DNA from: Albugo candida
Lineage: Eukaryota > Oomycota > Peronosporomycetes > Albuginales
Length of the DNA: 64,000 bases
Assembly (NCBI GenBank): GCA_040437565.1
Contig: JBDOQK010000015.1
Location: 496,001-560,000, forward strand
Direction: 5' to 3'
Each line of letters opens with the position of its first letter. The first letter of the stretch is position 1. The notes beneath the pieces were generated by a model. The model ran no database searches. It was not told the DNA's origin and saw only the letters and a program-made list of their open reading frames with translations. Below are positions 1 through 11,900 of the stretch, piece after piece. Position numbers and translations under genes: made by a program.

Positions 1-549
1 TTCTAATGCCTTCGCTTCACTTATTCGCCTCAGTTCTCTTCCTGCAGGACGGTTCCAGCTCTACGGGTGACTCGAAGGTTAAGAAAATGAGTTTGGTTTA
101 CCAGCACTTTGGCTTCCATGCGCTGTGTTGGAATATTTGTTGGCAGAATACTATCCAAATATCAATACTGGCATTTCTCCTATGGATTCCAATCGCTCGC
201 GGCCCTGAATTTGATGCTGCGGCCCGGAAATCGCTCGCACGATTATGTTACAGCAACGGGAAAACACTTTACATCAGAAGACGCATCACTCAAAGCGCTA
301 CGTGATGAGAATTTCGCGTCAGTCATTACAAAGAACTCTCACTCGAGAATCTCTATGGCTGTAAGAGTGTTGTGATGATACAGCCTCTAAAGAACGTGGT
401 ACAGTTAACAAAAGATTCCAAGAGCGCCCTTAAAGGCATTTCATATTCAGTCGAATCGATTTAAACAGAATTCATTCTTGCGGTCAATTCTTTCATGACG
501 CTTAAAATGCTTCGAAAAAGTATATGAATATAGTGAGAAATCGGAGCCC

Positions 550-2400
550 TATGATCTTTGCTGAGTAAAGAATGGTCTCTTTTTGATGACCAGGAAACCA
601 TTACTTTTAGTGACAGCTCCACGACACGAGCCTGCATGCAATTCGTTCGTCTTTTCCGATCCAAAGAGGTCGCAAGTCCACTCAATCATTCGCTAGATGC
701 GTCCAATCACTACAATACCCGTATGATCACAGAGCCTATGGATCTGAGCATACGTGGAAAAGCTGGAAGATAGCGAGTACACAATCGACAATTTTAACCA
801 GGAATTCGACATGGACACGCTTGTGGACGACGTGCATCTCGTGACGAAGAATGTTTTGTTGTACAATTCTATGCACGCAGAAATCTCGCGTATGGCAATC
901 AACTCTCGTCCATATTTGATCGATTTCTTCGGAAAACTGATAGAAACGCAAAGAATTGCAACAGAGGGTCAGTGTCGAGCATGTGGAAAGCGAGAAGCTG
1001 CTACAATGTTATCCATTTGGACGCCCCTTTCCATTCGTTCTGTATCCGCCCGGCCGTCAAAGAAGCTTCAGCATATTGTAATCGTGGCTCATGTGAGAAT
1101 CAAAAGATGACGCTCCTACTCACAACAGAAGATGTTTCCGAAGACGCCAATCGACTTTCGGAAGCGATTGTATGACTATAGAAAGAAAGTTACTCGCTTT
1201 TGAGTCTGAAAGATCGAATTTACACTTCACGGATATTATGCTATGCGATCTTGTGATTTGGTCCGATTCCGTACGAAGAATGTATCAATCGATCGAGGAG
1301 ACCATCGAAAACACGCGGAAAAAGCGGTTGGAGCCGTCACAAACACCTTCATGGGCTCCATTTAGTGGGAGATTACGATATCGCTTGTAAATCCTTCTTC
1401 CCCGACACGTCTGGACCTCCTGCGAGCTGTCTGAAACCATTTTCTGGGAAAATTTCGCCTTATTTGAAAATTTGAGTGCAAAGTTTCACCTGCAATGTTT
1501 CGAGTTTTTGACGAGCAAATGCTTATCGAAACGTATGGCGATTTGTATATCAAAACGACTTAGCAGATCACCCGAAAATGCTTTTACTGCTACGTCATCG
1601 AAGAACCGCTCGAAAAGTATCAACGCTCCTTTTTGACTCTTGGACGCACTTCCAACTCCTTAGATGGTCCTCCAATTGTCAGCTGTTTTACACAAAGTTC
1701 ATCACTCCTCATGATGAGTGTAACCTACGTCAAGAAATTCTTCGCCGCCATGGGAATAACCCTTGTCGGCAAATTGCGCTTGCACGTCGGAGAAAGAGTC
1801 TCACAATTACTGATTGTACAGCCCGAATGGACTCCTCCTAATACGTTGCTTTCACTCCATTTTTTTATATTGGGACATTACGCTCCTTACGAGAGATTGA
1901 TGTGGATCGCAGCAAGTACAGTTCCAACTTGAGTCATGGGCGCCTGTTTTTTGATTGTTTGCCTTCTCACGACGTCAAAAACCTCGGAATCAAAGTCGAT
2001 GCAGCACAAGCGGTGCCATTCGACAAATAGGTCGTGGAAGGAGATAATATTCACAGGGCTTTCGCATCTTCTTTCCGTCAGATTTTCCCAAATGACATAC
2101 TTTGGAGCATAAATGATACGATTCTAGTACGAACCCCGCAGAATGAAAATGGCCCAAAATATGGCTTCTGGCTCATCGTTTCACGATCAATGGGTTTTGT
2201 GTTTGCGATTTTACAGCGACTATATGTGACAACAGATGCACTTTTGGCGAAACTAGATGCTCCTTGCATTCCAGGCGTGTGCCCGAGCTCTTCAAAATGC
2301 GTCGTCTACAGCGTAGCCTTCGGGAACGGTCTCTTAAGCTGGTATTGGCGATAACATCCGCTGGTGCATGTCTTCGTGTGTAATGGATATGCTTGAGCCC
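550..2400 (+). pseudogene. decayed bromodomain-containing gene
   Basis: Plus-strand coding traces lie in shifting frames. The clearest part is a bromodomain at about 610-930. It has an N-terminal helix followed by TEPMDLSIRGK, then, in another frame, KLEDSEYTIDNF and DDVHLVTKNVLLYN, which match the usual P-M-D-L, K-L and N-A-x-x-Y-N landmarks of acetyl-lysine readers. The frame changes at an A-run near 752-756 (GGAAAAGCTGG, where GGAAAGCTGG would keep frame), and one residue is missing after DLS. A cysteine-containing stretch (QCRACGKREAA) follows at about 970, which could be a zinc finger. Further open fragments run to about 2350 but I do not recognise them. Either the gene is a pseudogene or the assembly has indel errors; the number of interruptions favours decay. 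The bromodomain call is firm, the extent of the gene is not. Confidence 0.5.
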
Positions 2401-2678
2401 ATCCATCTTCCTGTATGCTTATGTGTTGTAGTTCATATCAAAACTGTAAATCAAAGCGTATTTGACGGTCGAAGTAGCATTTGATGGTATCCGACACTCA
2501 CGGCAAAAGATTCGTCATGATATCTCACTATCAAGGATTTGTTCTTTTATTCGTGCAGCAAATTATCTATATTCCAAAAGGCTTATTTTGTTCCAGTAGC
2601 TTCGCCGAAATATCTCGCATGAAGAAAAAGTAGACATTTCTGCTTGTAGAGCCAATTGTTGGAATTTTCTGTCCTCTA

Positions 2679-4738
2679 TCATGGGGTTTTTGTATCACGC
2701 TTCGCAGACATGCGGACGTCTGATTTCGTTAGCTGTCGGATGCTAGCAGGACGCTTAACTTGTTTTCGGTCACCATCATAGCTTAGACTCGAGCAACGTT
2801 TTCCAACACATATCCGAAGAATATTAGACGATGTTGGACGCATCCAAACATATCCAGCAGAAGTAGATTGGGCATTGTAAGCGAAAAATACTTCTGGGTG
2901 CTCAAGCAGACATTTTGCACAATCTTCAATTGTAGACCTCACATACTCAAATTGGACCAAGGCAATTCTATTAGAATGCACGGGAGATAAGTTTGGCACA
3001 CGTCCTAGTTTGGCATGCGACATGAGAGCATAATACTCCTGGGGAGGCCAAATACCCACTGGGACCTGTTTCTGTGTATACCTCATGGTAGCATCTCGTC
3101 CGGTCGATTTAGATGAATCCGATGATAAGAAAGATGCATGTTCTGAGCAGAAATGATAGGGGACCTTTTGTAGCCGGGCGCATCGATCGTGTAGATGACA
3201 TGTCAAAAGATTCTGCAAGGACCATGCTGGTAAAACTGAACTAAGTTTAGCAGTGTCAACTAGCGACGACGTTTTAGTGAGAATATGAGGGTCGTATTTT
3301 GTTGAAAAAGCCTTTTTCATGCATTGATGACAACGAACGCGACGATCCAACACGTAATAAAGAACAATACAATTGTTCATCCGTTCATCAAGGACCTCAA
3401 AATCAGACGGCTTCGGATATGTCTCAATGTTCACGATAGACTCATAACGCTACTGGGAACACCTTCCTGGATCTAGCATCATCAGATCTTCACACATGGA
3501 ACAATCCAATCTTCTTTTGATATCTGACGTTAGAATCATTGCATTCCGCAATGACGAAATAATTACCAGCCGAGCACCTTACACATTTTTGAGGATCCAT
3601 CCGATACAATTCCAGCTTGTGGATGGGTAAACAGAAATATATATACAGAGGGTCTCTTTGGCACGCAGCATTTCCAGTGTATTCGAGAAAGTGAATGGAG
3701 CACGAGGAGGTCCAGAACTTCTGCTAGCTCTTTGCATTCTCTCGAATGCAGTTACATTAAGTACCTGTTTTATCTTGTTCAAATCCATCGTATTCTCAGT
3801 ACGCATCTGCTGCTCTTCATTTAGCCCATCCTTCAAGTGATGCACTTCCAACAATTCGCGATGCCTTGGAAATATCGAGTCCATGATTTGACAGTCATTA
3901 AAATGCCAACTGATAACGTTCAAACGTAACTTCTCTCTGCAGTTACTTACTATCTCTTTTAATTCGAAATTGCTGCGAAATACGATTAACTCAGCTGAGA
4001 ATTTCCTTGAATTATGGTATAATATGTAGCTTCGAATAACAAGCCATTTACTGTGCATAGCTAAGCATTCTCGGCATACAGCATCACTTGAAGCACCAGG
4101 GATGATCATGCATCGAATTGATGAGTCGCCTTGTAGTGTCTGTATGGGTGTGTCCAAATCTTTTTCTGCTACTGGTTCCAAAGTAGTCTCCCTCTTTCTC
4201 GAACGACCTGCGCTTTTTGAATCTCTCATGAAAAGAGTGGAATGCTACCTTCATTCTTGATCAAGAAATTGTGCTTCCAGTCTGTGCTCAACCCAAACGC
4301 TCTCAATGATATCACTTCAGTTGACGTTGGATTTACCAGCGAAAAAAGAGCCCTCTCAATGTTTTTGTAACTCTTCGAATGTATACTAAGCTGAGAAAAT
4401 GCAATTTTGGGCTTAATAATATCGTCATTCGTAGGCTGAACGAGATAGAAGTTGCAACGGGTATGAGTGTGACAATAGGACAGAAACGAACTTGGGATGT
4501 CTGGATGACCCTCGACCCAGTAAAGTCGCATTTTTTCTATCACTTGTAGCAGATATAATTTTGCACATCCCAGCGAGATTACCAGGCATTCGTGACACAC
4601 TGCATCATCTACACCCGTGAAAACAAGGAGAGGGAATAGCCCGGATTTCGTTGGTACGTAGTTAGGTAGTGCGATCGTATTCATAGCCATCCGCCTAGTG
4701 AGAAGGAACGCGCACAAAGTGGAAATGTGCATATTCAA
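2679..4738 (-). CDS. uncharacterised multi-part protein with repeated DAVCxECL motif
   Basis: Three long minus-strand open stretches (4226-4738, 3579-4229, 2679-3434) appear to belong to one gene of about 600 residues. The first two overlap by four bases (ATGA) in different frames, so there is a frameshift, a sequence error or an unrecognised intron. The second and third can be joined by a GT...AG segment of roughly 115 nt (from about 3585 to 3452). Parts one and two each contain a G-x(2-3)-DAVC-x-ECL motif (GVDDAVCHECL and GASSDAVCRECL) followed by hydrophobic strands, suggesting an internally duplicated domain. The third part is Cys- and His-rich at its start (DRRVRCHQCMKKAF), followed by CHLHDRC. 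I recognise no family. Translation must start upstream or at an internal ATG, since the open stretches begin with non-ATG codons. Confidence 0.45.
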
Positions 4739-5022
4739 ACCCTTGAGTATGTATTTACGGGCAATACTAGGAATGAAGTACTAGGGATCAAAATTTTTAT
4801 TGACCAAACATAGACTTCAGCTTTTGATACGGAAATGCTACAATAAGAGATAATCAGCCCTACACGCCTACTATTAATATTGAGGATAAATGAGATTGTA
4901 CGAATTGATGCGTGCATACTATTATTTCACCGGAATAAAGAAAGAGTCAGGTGTAAGCGAAAGCTAGAGTTCGATAATACGGAATTGATGCCGCCGCGAA
5001 AACGCTCGTAATAATAATAAAA
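4739..5022. other. gap between unknown gene and MULE, nothing recognised
   Basis: About 280 bases with no supported gene. It probably holds upstream exon or promoter sequence of the minus-strand gene at 2679-4738, and it ends at the left terminal repeat of the Mutator-like element. Confidence 0.3.
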
Positions 5023-5599
5023 CAGGGAATCGTTATTCAGCCCCCACCTTTTTTAATCAGCTTCCAGCCTCCATAAATTAATAGCTTATTGGTCTCTTGT
5101 TGGTCTAAAAAATATAAGAGAATAAATAAAAGNNNNNNNNNNNNNNNNNNNNNNNNNNNNNNNNNNNNNNNNNNNNNNNNNNNNNNNNNNNNNNNNNNNN
5201 NNNNNNNNNNNNNNNNNNNNNNNNNNNNNNNNAACAGACAGCGGTATTATTTGATGACGAAAAGCATGGGCGCAAGGATAGCCTATTGTAGATGTCGTCA
5301 GGTCTGCAGGTAAATTGAAGTTGCACTTAGTTGCACTTAATGGCACGTGTCGCAATCACTTGCACTTGGTCGAAGTCTACAAACCTTGACAATCTCGGTC
5401 ATCACTAAGCCGCTGCTGATACTGCCGATGAGCTGAGCGCAGACCTGCTACTATAATCTTCCCCATCACTTCTGAGAACGTGGAACCAAGCTGCATCGTG
5501 ACTATAGCCCGCTGCTTTGCGTTTTGCTGAACAATGACAGCAAGCTGGCCTTCGCAGGCGAGACGAACTACTGAATATACTAAAAGCAGATCAGCTGCA

Positions 5600-6885
5600 A
5601 TGAATGAAATTTCAGATGAATATCAGCATATATACAATTTACCTGTTGACACAGAGATCCATTTTTGAGGGCGGCGTGGGCGCTCTCGACCCGGGACGTT
5701 GTTACATGCCCATAATGACGCTTGTTGTGCAGAAAAGCAGCAACAAAACGCTCCTTGTAAACCAACAAGTTGCCAAGTTATCTTAAGGTAGCTCATGAAA
5801 GCTGCAGGGAAGGTGGGTGAGGCAGCAAGTTGATTCTGGGCTTGATTAAATTCTTGCCAGGATTCTGAGGTTTGAAATGCTGTCCTTTGCTTGGCAAGAA
5901 TGTTCTGCTGGTATGCCAGCGGCAAAGCAAGCAAGACGCATTAGGAAACGTCTCCGAAAGCGCGCTCATCAGCGCAAGCTCTCAATCAGTTACAAGGTGA
6001 GTGCTGCATGCTGTAGGCCATATCTTTCCGAAGACTTCTTTGATATGGCGCATTGCCCATAAGTAGTCTGCCGAAGTCTCGCTCTTCATAAAGCAGTATG
6101 CGAATGTAAAGGTGGTATTTGTTGCTGTGATGCCAATAATATGGAGGAGAGAGGTAGTCCATATCTGTTGGTTCTGTAGGTAGCATCAATAAGCCAGATC
6201 CGACCAGCACTGTACTTATTGCAAATCTCCTTTGCAGAAGGTGAGATAATGAGAAGGTGCGTTAGACGCTGCAGACCATCATGCTGAGAGAAGTAGTCAC
6301 CGGGAGCAAAACAATTTAATAAAGCTACCAGTGGAGATCGGCCATCCAGCATCCTGTTGAATTCTGCATGACGCAAGTTGTAGATATCTTGAGCTGTGCC
6401 ATAACATTGCTGTTTTGGCGCAGTGAAGCGACAATACGACCAGGTGTCACACCAGAACGACCCATGTTTAAGATTGATTGCCGGTTTTTTCTGTTACAGC
6501 GCGCCCTTTTAGATGCGCAGACTGGTGAGCAAATGGAGCATGACTGTGTTTTCCATTTTCAGCTTGCACTTTCCATTGACCAGACTTTTGTTTCCGTATG
6601 CTAGCCTTAAACAAACACCCAGTGATGGCTAGATGACACTACTGGGGGGGGGGTTGTTAGGGAGCAGGCAAGAATTGAAGCTTTCACATCTCCATCTGTC
6701 TTATTACCCGTCTTTTTTGTGCGTCTGATAGCAACAACATAGCCTTGTTGTAGTGCATGCTCATCAATGGCTGCCTTTACCTGTTCTATGGAAGCGTAGG
6801 CAAGCTGGGGTGGTGGTGCAAGGCTGTTCATTGCGGGTTTTAGAGGAGAAAAAAGTGTCATTTTATTGTATTTATTCTGCTTCAT
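5600..6885 (-). pseudogene. MULE transposase remnant
   Basis: Read on the minus strand from 6885, the first 90 residues (to about 6607) look like the N-terminal DNA-binding part of a FAR1/MULE-type protein. Then come a region with GVTPGRIVASLRQ (about 6450), and the catalytic core segment with WLIDATYRTNRYGLPL (about 6180), the D-A-T-Y-x-T-N motif around the first catalytic Asp. Near the C-terminus, KERFVAAFLHNKRHYG and TTSRVESAHAALK (about 5700) match the conserved T-S-R-x-E-S motif. These pieces lie in different frames with stops between them, so this copy cannot encode an intact enzyme. Similarity to the MULE family is strong from the motifs; the exact superfamily branch is not determined. 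Confidence 0.75.
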
Positions 6886-6892
6886 TATTTAG

Positions 6893-7162
6893 ACCAATCA
6901 GAGTGCACGATTTCCCTGAATTTATAGAGGGTGAGGGCTGAATAACAATTCCCTTATTTTTTATTCCATTGCATTTATAATACCAATCAGAGGCCACGGT
7001 TACCATTACTTTATGGAGGGTGGGGGCTGAATGACGATTCCGTGATTGTATTTTATTTATTTTGTTATATATATTTAAACCAATCAGAAGCCAGGCTTTC
7101 ATTATTTTATGGAGGCTGGGGGCTGATTAAAGAAAAGGTGGGGACTAAATAGCGGTTCCCTG
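6893..7162. repeat. three tandem versions of the MULE right terminus
   Basis: Copies at about 6893-6956, 6982-7047 and 7079-7162 each run ACCAATCAGA, a variable 20-30 bases, TTTAT(A/G)GAGG, GTG(A/G)GGGCTGA, then AATAACAATTCCC or a variant. Only the outermost copy is the functional-looking terminus paired with the left end at 5023. The inner copies are more diverged, with different spacing. Confidence 0.75.
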
Positions 7163-8653
7163 AATATAATGTATTATGAAAACCTTCTGTGAAGAGTAAT
7201 CAATTGATTACTAGAGTTTGTCCTGGATCTGAGCTCGCAAAAGTTGCGTTCCTCACAGGTGGCGCGGTACTGGTAATTTGCATCTACTTAGGGTAATTTC
7301 GCAATTGAACAGCTTGCCAGTAATTTAACTAGGCGTGATATTATACAAACAAAAAGTTATGGGGATATCAATATCCTATGTATACTACAAATACAGTTCA
7401 TCGAGTTTTGCAAACTTTGCATTTCTGTTAGCAACGTGCATCTGACTCTGCTTTGCATCAAACTAGCGCCCAACGCAATCGAGAGAAGAAGACGGCTGTT
7501 CGACAAAAGGCTTGTGCTTCAACCTAGCACTCAGGAATAGCGTTTATGTATCGTCCTCCGAAAAGACATTTCACACATGTTGATTCCACAAAACGTATGC
7601 CGACGTACGCATTGGCAGAGTATAGTGACTCCAACTCAGATATGATCAATGACTCGTTTTCGCTGAGATCACACATTATCATGACACATGGCTGAATGTT
7701 ATGAACGTAAATTGCATTCATCCTAATCAACGCGCTACAGATAGCACTCTTTGCACCCCAATTTATACAGGAACTTATTCACTACCAGTATCGATGAAAT
7801 CAAGCCACATAGGATCCTGTTATTAGATAAAATCTTGCTCTTCCATTCACCTTTATTGCTATACCCCTTTTCTACTGCTCCAAGAAGTTGATTGCATGGT
7901 TTTTCCATCAGTTGTTTGCTGGTTTCTATGGGTACTTGGATCACGGAATCTCAGGACAAGAGGGCAAATATATGCTCCCTTATATGGCGGTAGTCCGTTC
8001 ATACATATGGCACTCGTCCATACAATCAAGACATGAAGAGAATGATACATTGGTACTGAAGAAAATGGATGGTGCGAATATACAAGAGGCGACTTCAAGA
8101 CGAAGACCAGACCATCCCAGTTGCATCGCAGTCGCCAGATTTCGCTTTGCAAAGTTGTGAATCATTAAATCCATTTACTGCTTAGAAGAAAATACTGTGT
8201 GAAAGTAGAAGTACCCGGAATGATTTCAGATTTCAGCACCATGAATGAAAACGTTCTTTATCCCACTAATAACTTGATTTTCGGTCAAGAGATCATAAGC
8301 GGTCACCATAGTGTATGGCAATACTGATTTTTTGACAACTGGTCCAGACAATTTGGCAGTAATGGAGCTGTATTGGTTGGCAAAAAAGGGTCTTACTTGA
8401 CAATACGGCACGCTTCCGACTACAGAAGATTCTCAAAGAAACCAAGCTGTTCATATTCTGATAGTTTCTCGTACGTCGCCATCAGACCATGAAAGTTTGT
8501 TGCTCTCAGGACTGATACTGTAAATGTGTATAACATTAGGACAACAACTATCAACGAACCGAAACACAGGAAGTCATGCATTTTGTTCAGCAGTATCAAC
8601 AGTTTATTATCAGGACATAGTTATTTTCTCGGATAAGCTCACGATGTCCAGCT
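7163..8653. other. no recognisable gene; weak minus-strand coding traces
   Basis: Short open stretches exist on the minus strand (7524-7730, 7735-7944, 7859-8152, 8226-8411), and a hydrophobic segment resembling one membrane helix (FLCFGSLIVVVLMLY) occurs around 8530. They may be exons of an unrecognised gene cut by the neighbouring copia insertion, but I could not join them convincingly. Confidence 0.25.
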
Positions 8654-8658
8654 GTTCA

Positions 8659-8914
8659 TGTTGAAGAATGGTGTGTTGTTGTCAAGTTACGCTATCGCAC
8701 GATGCACGTTGGTAACGGCACAGGATTACCGACGCGCGGCCGGGGGATTTCTAATACGCGACTATACGATTAGTAATGCGCGGTATGGAAAACTGTCAAG
8801 GTATAGTCGAACAAAGCAGTAGTATTAGAGTAGTAAGAGAGTTTGAGAACTAAGGTCTTAAGTATATTCGTAGTATTCATTTTTACCACCGCCAACACTA
8901 CGCATTTGCTAATA
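8659..8914 (+). repeat. 5' LTR of copia element
   Basis: Begins TGTTGAAGAATGG and ends GCATTTGCTAATA. Aligns along its length to the 3' LTR at 13414-13680. Confidence 0.88.
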
Positions 8915-8916
8915 AA

Positions 8917-8930
8917 TTATGAGCCCAACG
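8917..8930 (+). other. probable primer-binding site (half-tRNA type)
   Basis: TTATGAGCCCAACG directly follows the 5' LTR. It is complementary to the kind of sequence found in the anticodon arm of a Met tRNA (CGTTGGGCTCATAA) rather than to a tRNA 3' end. Copia of Drosophila is known to prime from an internal half-tRNA, so the placement is plausible. The gag start codon overlaps this site. Confidence 0.5.
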
Positions 8931-11900
8931 ACTGATTCTAACGGCGCGCCAAGCGCACCAACTCCAGTCAGCTTTGACATCGGCCACGAAACGGCCACGG
9001 TGTCTCCTGCGGTATTTCAAGGTGAAATGACGGTCCACGAAAGGAGCGATGACGTCAACACCAGAATACTCGCAGCCCTCGTCGACCTTCAAGCGCGGAT
9101 GACGCAGATGGAGGTCTCACAGCTGAAACGCGATGAAGACGAACACATGATTGGTGCGATTGAGCGGGGGTGTTTCGCTCTGTACTTGCCAATGGTCGCA
9201 TGGTACACCGATGCACGTCGACTCGCTAGGGCACTCACCGATGCTTCCAAGAACTGGGCAAGAGCGCACAAGTGTATCCCAACAAGGAGCTTCCCGGAAC
9301 GCGGCGCAGCCAGGATGGCGGGCACCACAATCAGCATTACCGGTGCGTGCGCCGTATTCAGACATGGATTACGAGGCCACGCAGGATTATGTGCGCCGGA
9401 TGAATCCAGACGCACATAAAGCAATGAGAGTTACGGACAAGCGTCAAAGAAGATTGACTTTCCGGAAATGCGATGGCTCCGAGCTGTTTCGAGGCTTATG
9501 CTCCGATTTTCTGGATTGGGGAAAGACATTCATGCTTCAGGTCCAGTACGCTCAAGCGGCATGTGGTTTTGACTGGTCCGAACACGTAAAGACTGACCTG
9601 CTTGGCCACTACCTTAGTGGTACGGCCGAGCGCTACTACAACAAGCAGGTCGAGACATGGTGGTATCAGACACCAACGCTTGCTCACGTTATGGAGCGTC
9701 TTCATCAGACATTTGAACAAGTAACAAGTATCACAGAATCCCAGTCGATAAAGCTGTTTACAGCGAAGAAGGATCCGAGAAGAAGCTGGCCCGAGCATTA
9801 TCAATACTTGGTGGCGGTAAGCGATGCATGTGGCGGCGCTGATGCGCAAGTGCTTGAGAACATTGTGCACTATGCGTCGACGGAGCTTCACACGGTGCTA
9901 ATGGCCAAGTACGACGGGAGTCATCCAGACTACCTTGCTCAAGCTAAAGAGCTTGCAAATTTCGCACAGTACGTCAAGTTGGATACGCGAAGTTCACGTT
10001 TGGCAAGGACGTCGTAAAACACGTTGCTGAAAGCAAGCCACGCGTTGATGCGCGCACGTTTTGGGTGTGGAAAAGTCGGGCAAATCCAGTCGGTCTGTCA
10101 TGACAAAAGGAAGAAGGCGAAGAGAAACAATGGCGTCAAAAAAAAGGGGACTTGGAGAAACAAAGCCAGGAAAAAGGACATTGTTAGCTACACTCTGTCC
10201 ATACAAGAAACCAAGTCTCAGGACAGCTTGTGGATTCTGGACAGTGGATCTAGAAGGCACTTCGCCAATGATGAGGCGCTTCTCGAAGATGCAAGACAAT
10301 GTGATGACCAATGCCTGGTCGCCAAAGGAAAAAACGCTTCGTTTTACAATGGTCGGAAACGTGATGATTCACGTGATGGCATGCGGAAAAGCAAGTGTTA
10401 TAGGACATACAGAAGGCTACTACGCACCGCTGCTAGCGCGCAATATCTTGTCGTACGGTAATCTTGAGCTTAAAGACTACGGGCTCAAGTATAAGAATAA
10501 CAGACGAGCCCTTATCACCCTCAATACCGGCTCCGTCGTGTTCGACGTGGCTATGTGCAACAACGTGGTCGTCATTGAGACCCAAGAAGAAAGGCCTGAC
10601 GAAAGGATAGCACAGGCGGTCATTGCTGCGATTAATGAAGCAAAAAATAATGAAGTTGATGAAGGTGTGCATTCAGAAACGCTCATGCACTATGACCAAC
10701 ATTTCGGACACTTAATCAACGACACTATTGAGAGAATGGCGCGTGAGCCTACATCTGGAATCCGGCTTACTGATAATGAGCGAGTGATGTGTGTCACATG
10801 CGCGCAAGCGAAGCAGTCAAAGAGTGCGCAGTCCAAAAAGGATACAGGCGTGCATTGACCGTGTTGGTGGTGTTACCTCAAAGGACCCATAACACCAAAT
10901 GATCGAATGGGAAATCGGTACCTCGTCAACTTCGTCGATCACAAGAGCAACTATTGCCGCGTACTTCTCGCACGCACCAAGGATCAAACGACGAAGAAGT
11001 TTGAACATTTCTTAATCTTTTTTTGAAAGCTTTTTAATTGACGGGTCCACGTTCTTCGAACTGACGTTGGTGGAGAATAAAAGAATGTGGATTTACTTTG
11101 CAAGTCAGCCAGAGTAGCGAGACAAGTGAGCGAGGCGTGCAACCAATCATCAAATGGAAAAGCTTAGCGCATGCACAGAACAGTTCCAAACATGGAGCGC
11201 TCTATGATGCTTGCAAGCAACCTCCCGCTGTCCTTCTAGGGTGAAGAGGTCGAATAATCGGCGTCCATCTTGATTCGAAGCCCTACGAGCGCCAACCCCA
11301 ATCGTGCATCGTCAATCAAAGTCTTGACAAAGCAAGCACCCGATTTACGCGACAGCGTTGTATTTGGTTCAATATGTACGGCGTATTGTGACCCAAAGAA
11401 GAATTCGCGAGCACATCGGACGCAGGTTGGCACTATTGTAGGGCGCAGCGACGAGAACAAGGGATAACGCATTTATATCCGTAAAGACAACGTCATCATT
11501 TCTACACAGCACGTCAAGAATATCCAGACGCTTTCCTGCGTGCAGAATGGACAGCTCCAGCAAATTCCAAAGCTAGAGGGTACAAATGGCGATGCTCAAG
11601 GTGACGTACGGACAGCTCAAAATCGCTGCGACAATGACAAAAATAGGAAGGGCAAGGGAAAGAGCAAGCTATGAATGCCTGTCCCTCATGCAGCACGCGC
11701 ATCAACAAAGAATGCGATGCAAGCTATACCCGTACGACTGATTCTGTAGCCACCGTGCTACAAGCCTATGAGCCAGACCCGAAGACACAAGCTGAAGCGA
11801 TGCGCAGTTCGAAGGCTGAAGGTTGGTGCAAGGCCATGCTCGAAGCAACCCAAGCTCTTGCGGAAAACAACTTGCGGAATGTGATCAAGCGACCGGCTGA

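Larger units (their letters stand above)
5023..7162 (-). mobile_element. Mutator-like DNA transposon (MULE) with terminal inverted repeats
   Basis: The left end (CAGGGAATCGTTATTCAG at 5023) and the reverse complement of the right end (CAGGGAACCGCTATTTAG, ending at 7162) are imperfect inverted copies. The similarity continues for about 80 bases through CCCCACCTTTT and TTGGT. Inside, the minus strand carries remnants of a MULE transposase. The element contains a 100-N gap at 5133-5232. No convincing target duplication is visible (left flank ATAATAAAA, right flank AATATAATG), so either the flanks have drifted or the ends are slightly misplaced. The right end is present in three tandem versions. 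It lies just downstream of the unknown gene at 2679-4738. Confidence 0.8.

Noticed and set aside
5086-5355. ORFs spanning the N gap at 5133-5232
   Set aside because: Mostly unknown bases read as open frame; they lie in the MULE end and have no coding support.
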